DNA from: Ochotona curzoniae
Taxonomy: Eukaryota; Chordata; Mammalia; Lagomorpha; Ochotonidae
Length of the DNA: 64,000 nt
Direction of reading: 5' to 3'
Assembly: GCF_017591425.1 (NCBI RefSeq)
Contig: NW_024466459.1
Location: 7,936,001 to 8,000,000 of the forward strand
Position 1 is the first letter of the stretch; each line of letters begins with the position of its first letter. Positions 1 through 9,998 of this stretch are shown in pieces. A program made the position numbers and the translations under genes. Under the pieces are notes generated by a model. The model made no database searches. It was not told the DNA's origin and saw only the letters and a program-made list of their open reading frames with translations.

Positions 1-142
1 ACACCCCAACCAATGTGGGAGATGAACTCTTTCCAGAGAGAAGCAGGCATTTCTGAGGATAGTCGCAGCCCAGGCAAGGGGCTTAGAAGCACCGTCTGAA
101 TCCCAGCATGCATGAGGTGGGAACTTTGGAAAGTTCTCACAA

Positions 143-487
143 GGGCTGGTATTGTGGCACCGTACCATATTGTGGCCGCTTCAATGTCAACATCTCGCCC
201 TTATCGGTGCCTGCTCCAAGTCTCCAGGATTCCGCTTCCAATCCAAGTGCCTGCTAATAATGCCCCTGGGAAAGCAGCAGGTGGCTCAAGGACTTGAGTC
301 CGTGTCATCCATGTGGGGAACCAGAATAGATGTCCCAACTCAACCTGAGCCGGGCCCAGATCCTGTTGTCGCAGCCATATGGGGGTTGACCAGCCCTCTT
401 GCTCGCTCGCTCTCGCGTGCACTTTCTCTCCCCCTTTCTCCCTGTTTCTCTTCCTTTCAAATAAATAAACTAATAATTCTTAAATCC
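143..487 (+). mobile_element. CSINE (tRNA-derived lagomorph SINE), diverged
   Basis: Near-full-length copy. The order of modules is a 'gctggtattgtggcac' head, 'ccgcttccaatccaagtgcctgct', 'cctgggaaagcagcagg', 'catccatgtgggga', a CT-rich stretch and an 'aaataaataaac' tail. Many substitutions show that it is old. No clear target-site duplication was found. It is non-coding; two short frames across it are chance. Confidence 0.85.
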
Positions 488-489
488 CG

Positions 490-1039
490 AAAAGGTCATG
501 AGAAAAAAAATGAGATGAAAAGATAAATTTATTTTGGCACCAAAGAACTTGAGATCTGAGCATCGGTTTATCACAACATGCCATCTTCACGAGTTTTTTT
601 TTTTTTTGAGGACCCCCCCCCCGTATATGCCCCCTGCAGCCTTAATTCAGGTGTGTGAGCTGCTGCAGGTGTGCCCAAGTGCAGACCCTCCTTCCAGAAT
701 GCTCCATGCCTCCCCAGCACCACCTTTCTCACCTTGCTCATCTTGCACAGTCTCCAGCAACCGATGAAAAAGTGGCCCATGGAAGAAGTTAGGAGTTCCT
801 GGCTAGAAGCCTGGGCGGGGAGAGGGCTGGCGGGAGGGGTGAGAACGGTGAGCCTGCTCTCCCTCCTCCACCTTCCCCTGCCCCCATCAGCCGTCTGGAG
901 GCACAGAAGGCAGAAATATCCCTTCTTATTTCCAGCACGGTTCCCCAGCTGCCTGGCCCGGATTGCCAGGCCTTTGGAACAATTGTTTGCCAGGCCGTTC
1001 AGCAGGGCAGCTCTCTTGTGGGCACCCAGCTCCTCTGCC
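490..1039. other. Unassigned single-copy DNA
   Basis: Contains a T run at about 594-608 followed by a C run at about 612-620, then GC-rich sequence without a recognisable repeat or exon. The homopolymers at 594-620 are probably length-variable. Confidence 0.5.
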
Positions 1040-1330
1040 TGACAGGCTGTGTGCGAGGGGCCGGGCCTGAACGACTGTAATATGAACCATGAAAGTGGAT
1101 ATTAAAGGCTTTATTACAGGGTGAGGGCTGCTAATTGCAACGTTCTTTTCAGGAAGCCGGAGCTGATGAGTTGAAGCCACAGCACCCAATTATTATAACT
1201 CTGTCAGCGTGCAGCGGGAGAGGCGGGGGGAGGGGAGGAGGCCTGCCGGAGGCGCAATTACCTGAACTTTATCCAAGGCACAAGCGCTGCCGGCTTGGAA
1301 TTTTAAAAGGAGATCTGTGATGCTCCCAGC
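1040..1330. promoter_or_regulatory. Candidate conserved non-coding element
   Basis: AT-rich island in GC-rich surroundings with homeodomain-type words (ctaattgc, caattatta, gcaattac) and an 8-bp perfect inverted repeat, ctgtaata at 1075-1082 with tattacag at 1112-1119. No repeat family is recognised and no frame looks coding. Enhancer function is inferred from composition and motif density only. Confidence 0.5.
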
Positions 1331-3093
1331 TTGCTCCCTGTCACAGCCCTGTCGCTGTTGATTACTGAGCCGCAGCCCTTGGTGGCCTCCCTGCTGGCTT
1401 CTATGGGAAGAGGTGGCATCAGTGCCCGTCAGCCGACACCCACGCCTCTCCTGGTGCTGGGCTGAGATGGGCGGTTGTCCAGGGTGCCCCCGGAGAGGAT
1501 TCTTGAAGAGCAGGGGGCCTGCCCTGGTCACTCTACAGCTCAAAGCAGAGTCCATGGTTCCCTGATTCCCACATCATAAGTTGGACACCCAGCAGGCATC
1601 CACAGTCTCTTTAAAATTCCCCTGGGCGTGTGCAGGTGCAAGCCGTGTGGGTGTGGGAGCCAGGTGGAGGCCACTGATACGCTCCTGGAGGTAGGAAACG
1701 CAGCCCTTGCTGGAAGATGGCTTGTGAACAGCCCCGCTGTCAGAGCTCTCCATCCCCACGCTCCACACCTTGCACCATGTGCTTCCAGAATCGGATGTGT
1801 GCCAATGTCATACACGCTGACCACCAGCTATGTCACCGTGTTGCAGAGGTGTGCACACACACCACACCTCCACTAACTGAATCACACAGGTGATTGCACA
1901 TTAACAGTAAATCCTACGAGGCAGTCTGCTGAGGCAAACAGAGCGATGCGGGTTCCAAATGTACCTGGTGGGAGAGCTCAGTCACACACAGTGGTCAGCA
2001 GCAGGTGCACCAAGAGGGCGGCTCTGATGGTTGGGCAGGAATTCAGAAGGCAGCCAAGAGGTGGAAAGAGACTACTGTGTGAGGATGGTTTGGCAGGTGG
2101 AAGCAGAGAAAGCCAGGGTGTCACTGAGACAGAGAGCAGGTGGTCACAGCTTGCTCTTGGGTGGTGGAAGGTTTCAGGCAAAGAGTAGGGGGAAGGCATA
2201 AGGAAGCAGAGATGGGGTCACACAGGTGAGCCCAAAGAGATCAAGTAAAGTGAGGAGTGGGAGGTGGCAATCTGTCAACAGGAGTGTCCCTGCAGCCCTG
2301 GCTCTGAGGGCCAATGTGGAAACCAGCAGCAGTTAGAGCATGAGTGGCACCTGTCCTGCAAAGATGCCCTGACCCTTCCCTCACACCGCACACCGCTCTG
2401 CCTCAAGCAGGGAGCTGGGGAGCATGCGTGTGCTATGCACCATCCCTTGCTTTTAGGCAATTACACTCCAGGAGGTGACGCGAGCCTCCACACCTCCACT
2501 GGCACTTCCTACACCACACGATGATGGTCAGACGTGACTGAGCTGCGAGTTCCTCACCGACAGAGACAGAACCTGCCTTTTTTTCTCTCTCTAGTGTAAT
2601 CTGAAATGGCTCTGACACAATATCCCAAACTTAGACTTCTAGGTTAAAATCCAGAAAGTTTTGTGATCTTAGGATAAGCAGAGTCCTCTGGGATGCTGGA
2701 CTATGCCATCATAGAGCCTCCGCATGGTGCAACTTCAAGCAGCCACAATACACTCTCGCAGTCCAGGGAAGCAGGCCCACCACCAAATCCCCACGAAGCA
2801 TCCTCACTTGCAAGGGTCATTCCTTCGACTATCCATGGGCCTCTTCATTTCCTGCAAGATCAACTCTAACAGGGTTCTTGCTTTCTTGGCTCCATTCTTC
2901 CTTCCACTCATGCTAAAGATGCTGGACAGCTACAGGCCCAATACCATTTGTGTAGGAGCTGTGGGACCACCTTGCCCTGGTGGTTAAGCCCCTCTCTTGC
3001 TGAGTCCTAATAGTTCTGGCCTCGGGGAACTCAAGGCCTTCAAGGAGAAAGTAGAGCTAAGGAGCCTGGCAAAGTGCTAAAGAAGTGAGAGCT
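1331..3093. other. Unassigned single-copy DNA
   Basis: About 1.8 kb of moderately GC-rich sequence. Short frames on both strands overlap each other and show no recognisable protein. No SINE, simple repeat or strong regulatory island is seen. Confidence 0.5.
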
Positions 3094-3345
3094 AAGCATT
3101 GTACTATTATTATTATTACTATAAACTATTGATTGCAAGACACTGTTTTCTCATATTTTAGTATTTATGGAATTGAATGTATTTTGTAATCACTGTCATG
3201 ATTGATTTGATAGTGATTTTTTTCCCTGGTACATACAATAAGGGTGTATGTTGCATTCGGGGGTATCTTTGGCTGTGAGATATATGAGAGCTCCATTCTC
3301 TTAGCCATCCTAAGTTCTTGTCAATATCTAAGAAATATCAGAATC
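3094..3345. other. AT-rich block of unknown origin
   Basis: Opens with a short TAT/TTA microsatellite (about 3104-3120) and continues AT-rich, with words such as ttgattgcaag and atgattgatttgatag. It could be a regulatory island or an old, unrecognised transposon relic. It does not match the CSINE or MIR words used elsewhere in this window. Confidence 0.35.
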
Positions 3346-4197
3346 AGAGAAAACACTCCCAGGCCCAGGAGGAGGGAAAGTAGTGATGATTCTGACTGTG
3401 CCCCAGCAGCAGTAGCATGGTCCATCTGACACTGCTGTTGCATTAGGGAGGCCCAGTCCCCGGCAGCCTCTCGGGTCCCACTCTGCCTGTTGCTGATGAG
3501 CGGGCCTCTCCTCCCTGCATGGCCAAGGCTGGTCCTTTTCATCCAGGCTACCTTCACCTGTCCTCAGCGTCCCACCTCTGGCCTCCTCTCCAACTACCTG
3601 ACTGGACCCTCACCTTTGCAGAAGAGATTGCTTTGCAAAGAAAGCAGGGACTCTTGTGGCTGGTAGAGAGGGTGAAGATCCAGGTTGGGAAAGTAAATGG
3701 AACCAAGGGAACACAACAGGGAGGTGCTATGGTCTCCATGGCACCACTGGGTCCCCAGTTCTGGGACTCTCAGCTGGTGCTGCTGGGATGACACAGTCAT
3801 CTTCCCTGCAACACTAGGTTACTGCTTAACACCCAATGTCTGGTTAGACTTGGCCACAGACCCTGACCCTTCTGCTGGGGTGGAGGATGCGTTGTTGATA
3901 CACTTTGAGCATCCCCTGCTCCTGCTGTCCACTGGGCGTTGGGGAAGGAAGTGGAGACATGCTAGACGGGTGACAAAAGGCCAAGGTTCGCTGCCTTTGT
4001 TTTTGGGGATGGGCGTGTCTTCCGCATCCAGGGGTGTCTCATTTGGCATTTTGTCTGAATTTGGGCAAGCAGTGGGCCAAGGAGCCAGGACAGAAACTAG
4101 TGCTGTGTGTCCCCAACTGGTTGTCCTTAAAGCGTGGTGAACATAGAGGCCAGCCTTGTGCTCTAGCCAGCCAAGTCGGTCTAGCCTGAGCATGTAG
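3346..4197. other. Unassigned single-copy DNA
   Basis: GC-rich sequence. A 147-codon frame at 3697-4140 on the plus strand is opposed by a 124-codon frame at 3819-4193 on the minus strand. Neither reads as a known protein, and such opposed frames are typical of chance. Confidence 0.5.
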
Positions 4198-4448
4198 CTA
4201 ACCCGTACCAGAGTACTGGTTCAAATCAAGCCCTGGCTGCTCTAATCCAGCTCCCTGTCAACAATGGCCCAAATATGTGGACTCCTGCAACCCACATGGG
4301 AGAGACTGGATGGAGTTCCTGGCTCATGGCTTCAGCCTGGCTCAGTCCTCATTGTCTCACTGGTCCACTCCCCAGGTAGTTGTAAGATCTCTCTCTGTCA
4401 CACACACACACACACAGCCTTTCAATTAAATAAGCAAATGCTTAAACA
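4198..4448 (+). mobile_element. CSINE, 5'-truncated with internal deletion
   Basis: Starts near 'tactggttcaaatcaag', keeps 'ctctaatccagctccctg', loses the 'cctgggaaagcag' module, resumes at 'caatggcccaaatatg' and runs through 'acccacatgggaga' to the tail 'tttcaattaaataagc'. A (CA)9 microsatellite at about 4399-4417 sits where the CT-rich stretch of the element normally is. Confidence 0.85.
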
Positions 4449-4519
4449 CACATAGTAACTATATTGTAGCAGCTATGAAAGATTTTCCAGAATTATGAAT
4501 TACTACTGTGTGTGGTAGA

Positions 4520-4832
4520 GGGGCCAGTGTTGTGTCTCAATAGATTAATCCTCCACCTGCAAGTGCCAGCATCCCATATGGGTACTGGATCTAGTTCCAG
4601 CTCTCTACTTTCCGATCCAGCTCCCTGCTTGTAGCCTGTGAAGGCAGCAAAGGAGGATCCAAGTGCTTGGGCTACTGCACCCATGTGGGAGAGACCCGAG
4701 TGCTTGGGCCTCTGCACTCACATGGGAGACCTGGAGGAAGCTCCTGGCTCCAGACTTCGGCTTAGCCCAACCCAGGCCTTGTGGCCATTTGGGGAGTGAA
4801 CTAGCAGGTGCAAGATTTCATGGTCTCTCAAG
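4520..4832 (+). mobile_element. CSINE with 37-bp internal tandem duplication
   Basis: Head 'ggggccagtgttgtgtctcaa', then 'catcccatatgggtactgg', 'ccgatccagctccctgcttg' and 'ggccatttggggagtgaac'. The 'agtgcttggg...catgtgggaga' module occurs twice: unit 1 begins at 4662 and unit 2 at 4699, a period of 37 bp. The poly-A tail is missing. Confidence 0.9.
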
Positions 4833-4984
4833 GTAGGAGAACTGAGAACCTGTGCTTTTGAAAAGGGAACAGATATGGCCAGGAGTTACAGATGCTGCCT
4901 CTACATCCAAGCCGTACCTGAGAACCGACCTCTTTAAGGAGGTGCTTTGGGAAAAAAAAATCCTTGTCCTTAGCAGGCATTGAG

Positions 4985-5188
4985 TCATCTGGGCTGCATC
5001 GGGAGCCAGGAGCCTCTTCCAGGTCTCCCAAGCAGGTGCATGAGCCCAAGCACTCAGGCCCCCTTCTGCAGCTTTCCTGAGCGCATTAGCAGGGAGCTGG
5101 ATCAGAAGTGGAACATAGACAGGTGCTCCTATGGGATGCTGACAGTGCAGGTGGTAGTTTAACTCACGTGTCACAACACCGACCCCTA
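4985..5188 (-). mobile_element. CSINE, minus orientation, 3'-truncated
   Basis: Read on the plus strand it shows the reverse modules 'agccaggagcctcttcc', 'aggtctcccaagcaggtgca', 'gcattagcagggagctgga' and 'cacaacaccgacccc'. The A-rich tail that should lie at the low-coordinate side is absent. Confidence 0.85.
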
Positions 5189-6676
5189 CCTCGAGATTTG
5201 TGAAACCAGTGCTGCCCTGCCAACTCTGCCCATCCCCACGAAGGCAAACCCAGCCCTTTCTTTGCTGGGTGTAGTCCAGGGCAGCAGCGGCCATGATCAA
5301 TAGGTCAGATTTGGTAGGTCCTCCCGCTGCAGGACCATACTGGGTGGTCGTCTTCCTCTTCCTTAATGCTTTTGGCTCAGCAGCCCCTTGCTAGCACACT
5401 CGTCCTACCACTTGCTCAAATTGACAGGAATCCGAGCTACCAGATGTTGCCTGGGTTCCCAGGCGCTCTTGATGCCTGGAAGAATGGCTCGTCTCCATCT
5501 CTCCACGCAGGTGTTTGCAGGCCTTTGGTTTCCCAGTTGGCTGTTGCACAGCTTCCTGTTCGCTGGCTGGGGAATACAACCCAAACCGCTTATGCTGCCT
5601 TCTGTTTCCTGGAGAGAGCCCCAGAAGGGGGAGAAGGTAGCTTCCACCCAGCCCCGTCTGGCAGTTTGGCTACGCCTCTCATATTGAGAGCCAGGACCAG
5701 GTCCCTGGGAGCCTGGGGTCAGGGAGCAGGCTCCGCGACCAGAGCCGTGGGAAGGGGTGCCTGGGGCTTGCTAGCTGGCAGTCGCTCACATGTTCCATCC
5801 ACTGGTACTTACGTCAACTCGGTCTTTGTATCTGGGTCACTGCATTTGCTTTCTGTGTTCCTTGAAAGGTGCATGTGGCTCGGGGGACAGCTTTACCGTC
5901 AACACGCAAGCAGTGCATTGGAAAAGCACAAGGAAGACTTTCCCCACACAAAGTGCCTCCAGCAGGGCAGGGAGGGGCTCAGGTTGAAGAATGCCTGGGA
6001 ACCAGGGCAGAGTGGGGTGAGGAGCCGCTGGCCCTGGGGACCACACAGAAGTCCCTCAGTTCGCTCTGTGTACCTTCACTGGGAGAGTTATTTCACTGGG
6101 TGCAGGCCCAGGCTCAGCACGGACGACTCTGACCTCGTCCTGTGGCTTTAAGAACCCAGAGTCCAAGCAAACCAGGCCCAGATTCCCTATAGCAGCCAGC
6201 TAGCCTGATTTATTCAGACTTGGAGATCAGGTCAGAGATGGCAATATGGCCCAAGCTCAGCTCTGGACAAGGAGTAGACTGACCCAGTGCTAATGGAGGG
6301 AGAACAAGCGACAGAAGAGGGGACATCCTGAAAGTGGAATGGGCAGGTGGGCCGGGCGCAGTGCACCTGCCCCCAAAACTCAGGATGTGGGCAGGGTGAA
6401 GTTTAGAGATAGAGCATGGTGCAGCGGGAACTCACAGGCAGACCTGTCAAGTCTGGCCTCCGGGGAGAGAGTTCTGCGTTGTGTGCAAATTCACAGTTTA
6501 CCAGGAGCACAGGCAGTGGGGGCTAGCAGCATCTAAGAGGCTTGCCTCAAAGGGCTGTCCGGGGTCCCACTGCTGAAGTCCTTGTGTCAAAGGAAACTCC
6601 CCTAAGTCTCTAACTTCCTTTGGTCAACCCCAAAATAAGGAACCCTGAGATGGGCCTGGGGCTGAAAAGAAAGCTG
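5189..6676. other. Unassigned single-copy DNA
   Basis: Holds a 261-codon open frame (5366-6151, plus strand) overlapped by shorter frames in other phases and on the other strand. Its translation shows no domain, signal or repeat I recognise, and it is Ser/Gly/Trp/Arg-rich as expected from non-coding GC-rich DNA. No repeat recognised. Confidence 0.5.
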
Positions 6677-7010
6677 GGTGGACACTGTGGTGGCATCGCT
6701 AATACTGGTTCAAGTCCTGGCCGCTCTACTTCCAATCCAGCTCCCTGCTACTGTGCCTGGGAAAGCAGCGGGAGATGGCCCATAGGTGGACACTGTGATG
6801 GCATTGCTAGCACTGGTTCAAGTCCTGGCTGCTCTACTTCTAATCCAGCTCCCTGCCTGTGCCTGGGAAAGCAGCGGGAGATGGCCTGAGAATCTAGAGA
6901 TCTGGATGAAGCTTCTGTTTCCTGGCTTCAGCCTGGCCCAGTTCTGGCCATTACAGCTATGTGAGTGGACCAGTCAAATAGATCTCCATCTCTCTCTGCT
7001 TCCTAAACAG
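6677..7010 (+). mobile_element. CSINE with 108-bp internal tandem duplication
   Basis: The first part of the element is present twice: 6677-6784 and 6785-6887 both begin 'ggtggacactgtg', run through 'actggttcaagtcctgg' and 'aatccagctccctgc', and end at 'gcagcgggagatggcc'. The rest of the SINE follows once ('gatgaagcttctgtttcctgg', 'gtgagtggaccagtc', 'tctccatctctctct'). Confidence 0.9.
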
Positions 7011-7199
7011 GAATTCGTTTTCTGAACAACAATCAGGGAATGGGCAGAAATGAACCATCATTTACTGAGAGCCAATGGGATGAACGGGAAGGATACGATT
7101 GGACAGGGAGGCCCTGGTCATCACAGTGTTTAAAGTCATTTATTCAAACTGGGAGCCCCAGCACGACCTCCTTGCCCTGCTCCAGGGAAGGGGGACAGC

Positions 7200-7310
7200 T
7201 CTTTGATCTTCAACCGCGGAGGAAAATCTGTTTGCATATTAAGGTCAGAAATTAGCCTTTCCCTTGGCTCTTCAAGTGGCCCAAGTATTCATCTTGTGGA
7301 GGAAAAAGCA
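7200..7310. promoter_or_regulatory. Candidate regulatory island with octamer-like site
   Basis: Contains 'tttgcatatt' (POU/octamer-like), 'gaaattagcc' and 'aagtattcatcttg' in a short AT-enriched stretch with no repeat. Regulatory role is inferred from motifs only. Confidence 0.3.
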
Positions 7311-8189
7311 GGCGGCGGCAGGCCCCCCACGGCAAAGCTGCACGGCCAGAGAAAAACTGAATGTGCCAGACAGAATCCGTATGCCCAGAGAACTCAAGGG
7401 ATGGAGAAGAGACCAGCAAGCCACCCCAGGAGCTCATTCTTGGGGGTACTCCAGGAAGGCTTCCCAGTGGAGGTGACACTTCCTAGGGATTTGCAGGTGA
7501 ATGTGTATGGGGGTGGGGCAGGGAAGGGGCTCTTTGCCCCAGGAGACCCTGCTCGCTTCACACTTGCAGGAGCATAGCTCCCTGGACACCCTTCCCTTCT
7601 GGAAGATTCTTCCCTGCTTGGTTCTCACTGTGGTTTTTCTTCCAAACGCAAACATGAGTTACATCCCCCCTCACCCCGAGACTTCTCTGTAAAGAGTAGG
7701 GGGGTCTACGCCATCCAAGCCTTTTGTTGAAAGGTGGAGTTTTGGGCCGCATCCTGCCCTCATGCACTGGGTCCTGGCAGCTCTGGAAGGAGAGAGAGAG
7801 ACAGGGCACCCCCACCACGATGGGGGCAACCCAGGGAGGACCGTTACCAGGGCCTCAAGTGCATTTGGGATCTTGCTTGTACCTCCGAGGGGCCCGGTGC
7901 CCAGATAACTTCCTGTTTGTAAAGTCAGTGGTTTCAAGACTGGACAGCCACTGTGATCTGGCCAGCTCCACGCACAGGTGGAAAACCGTTCAGCTCTGTC
8001 CCCTGCACCAGTGGGTTTATCAGCTCCTCGGAGCTGGGCCTTGCCTGGGTTCCAGAGCCGAGCTGCAGCCTCCACACAGGGACCCCATGCCCAGGACCCT
8101 CTCCCTTGCCCAGGGCAGCTCCTGGGAGAAGTTCCCTTCACTCCTCCACCATCCCTGCCTCCTTTCCATCACTTCAAATATCCTAGACT
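7311..8189. other. Unassigned single-copy DNA
   Basis: GC-rich sequence with long overlapping frames on both strands (179 codons at 7724-8263 plus, 156 codons at 7671-8141 minus). They are mutually opposed, with no recognisable protein. No repeat recognised. Confidence 0.5.
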
Positions 8190-8480
8190 TTAGAGAGAGG
8201 AGGAGTCGAGGCCGGGGCTGGAGGAGTAGATTTAAAAGCTCAAATGAATTTCAAGATGAATAAGAACAATCGCAATTAAAATCAAACGTTGTTGGGGCGA
8301 GGACCTGCTGGCTCCCATTCCAGCAGCCTGCGGCCCCGGCCTCACCTGCAGTCACAGCTGCTCCTTAATGGGGCCTTAAGCGCCCCAAGTCAGCGCTGTC
8401 CTGTGGGGACTGCCACCCCCCTTGAAGCGCCACGGGAGACCGACCCCCAGAGTTAATTACTCAGAAAAGCAGGAGTGGGA
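8190..8480. promoter_or_regulatory. Candidate conserved non-coding element
   Basis: Two AT-rich cores, 'agatttaaaagctcaaat' to 'cgcaattaaaatcaaacg' (about 8228-8288) and 'ccttaatggggccttaag' to 'agttaattactcag' (about 8363-8464), with preserved CpGs. Includes a near-palindrome, TGGGGC at 8369-8374 and GCCCCA at 8382-8387, centred on CTTAAG. Enhancer role inferred. Confidence 0.45.
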
Positions 8481-8739
8481 CCCTTCCCAGCCGGCCGGCT
8501 TCTATCAACTCTGGCTCTCCACATCCATCTCCGGCCCCTCCCGTCAGGCCTGAGTCAGCCAGTCAGCTCTTTTTCCAGCTGCTGGCCTGGGGGTGAAGAT
8601 AAAAAGAAGGCTCCAGGAGGGCCAGGGCTTTGCTACTACTTGGGAGAAAATAAATCCCAATCGATGCCAGCTACAGAGCCAGGCCTGTGCTCGCTTCATC
8701 TTTGATCTGGGGCTCCCAAGCTTGTGCTTGTGAGCTGTG

Positions 8740-8845
8740 CTTGGTAGATGAAGTATCAGGCTCAGAGAGGTCACACCAGTGGCTCAGGGTCACACAGCTG
8801 GTGCAGGGAAGCAAACCTGAGGTCCTCAGATTCCACACAGCCCTG
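8740..8845 (-). mobile_element. MIR relic
   Basis: Reverse-orientation MIR words: 'ggctcagagaggtcac', 'ggtcacacagctggtgcag' and 'aaacctgaggtcctcagat'. Ancient pan-mammalian SINE fragment, assigned by recall of the consensus. Confidence 0.7.
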
Positions 8846-9449
8846 GAGACTTCATGCGGAAGTCCCAAGGGGGAGCCAAGGGGACAGGTTCAGGATCTGC
8901 CTGGCTACCTCTTCTCCAACTTCTAGAATATTCCTCAGGATCCTCCCTCCCCCCACCCCCATGTACCATTCTACTAGGAGCTGGGGGAGGGATCCCCTTG
9001 GTTTCAGTGCTCCGTGTCTGGGGGGGGGGTCATCCTCCCCCCACACCAGCGCCAGAACCGGCTGCTCAGCCTGTGTGAGCAGGAGGAAGTGCCCGAGGAA
9101 AATGAACATGGCGACGACAGCACCTTCAACCCCTCTAAGCCAGGAAGAGCCTGTTGGGCTCACACCCTCGAACTCAGGCCTCCTCCACGCTGACCCCTGG
9201 GACATGCAGGCATAGGCAGGGTGGGCCGCCTGGCAGGTACCTTCATGGCAGAGACCAAGGGTCCACGTGTGGGAAGAGTTTCTGGGCACGGAACAGCTAA
9301 GAGGCAGTTTCTGAAAATTGAGGGAAGCCTGTGGGGGTCCCCAGGCTGAGGAACACTCGCTCCCTGGGACCCTCTGTCTGAATAGAGCCACTCTGACCAC
9401 ACCCTCATCCCCCCGACCGGGAAAGGAAGGGCACCAGCAGGCGGGACCC
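8846..9449. other. Unassigned single-copy DNA
   Basis: GC-rich with a G9 run near 9021. A 182-codon minus-strand frame (8852-9400) opposes a 155-codon plus-strand frame (8748-9215) that starts inside a MIR relic, which argues against either being coding. Confidence 0.5.
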
Positions 9450-9573
9450 TGCGAATGGTCTGCTCTCCTTGTGCTGCTCTTCCAGGTGCATTAGCAGGGA
9501 GCTGGCGCTTGATGTGGAATGTCCATGTCCCAGGCGGCAGCTTAATCCTCTGTACCACAATGTCAGCCCTGCA
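9450..9573 (-). mobile_element. CSINE fragment, minus orientation
   Basis: Reverse modules 'cttccaggtgcattagcagg', 'gagctggcgcttgatgtgg' and 'cttaatcctctgtaccac'. Only the 5' half of the element remains. Confidence 0.8.
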
Positions 9574-9630
9574 TGGTTTCTTTCGCAAGTGTGTGGGGGA
9601 AGAGGAAGGCCTCAGGTCAGAGCCAGCACT

Positions 9631-9645
9631 GCCTCCTGCTGGTGG
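9631..9645 (-). promoter_or_regulatory. Possible CTCF core site
   Basis: gcctcctgctggtgg fits the reverse-complement CTCF core (GCC-M-Y-CT-R-S-TGG). Single-motif match only, so occupancy is unknown. Confidence 0.3.
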
Positions 9646-9721
9646 GACATGGCATTGTATCCCACTCGACCACTCGATGGCAGGTGGCGTGGTCTGGAAG
9701 CTGAGTTAAACCCATCATCTA

Positions 9722-9800
9722 GACTTGAGGTGACCTTCACCTCTCGATGCTCAGCTTCCTAACCTGTGACAAAGGAGACCTGCCTCATCAGGGATACTAC
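9722..9800 (+). mobile_element. MIR relic
   Basis: 'gaccttcacctctcgatgct', 'cagcttcctaacctgtgaca' and 'cctgcctcatcagggatact' follow the order of the MIR core and 3' part. Diverged. Confidence 0.5.
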
Positions 9801-9815
9801 AAGCAGCTTAGTCCA

Positions 9816-9998
9816 AGGCTGGCATTGTGACATGGCTGGTAAAGCCAACACCTGCATCCCATGTTGGAGCATTGTTTGAGTCCAATCCAGCTCTCTGCTA
9901 AGGTGCCTGGGAAATCAGTGGAAGACCACCCCTGCATCCACACAGGAGATCCGGAAGGCGCTCCTGAAGATCTCCACCTTGTCGCAGCCTGAGTACAC
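9816..9998 (+). mobile_element. CSINE, 3'-truncated
   Basis: Head 'ggctggcattgtgacatggc' with 'tggtaaagccaacacctgc', then 'caatccagctctctgct', 'gcctgggaaatcagtggaag' and 'cacacaggagatccggaag'. The element stops near 'cttgtcgcagcctgag', with no CT stretch or tail. Confidence 0.85.

Noticed and set aside
5366..6151. 261-codon plus-strand frame
   Set aside because: No domain, no conserved motif, no convincing splice or start context, and overlapping frames in other phases.
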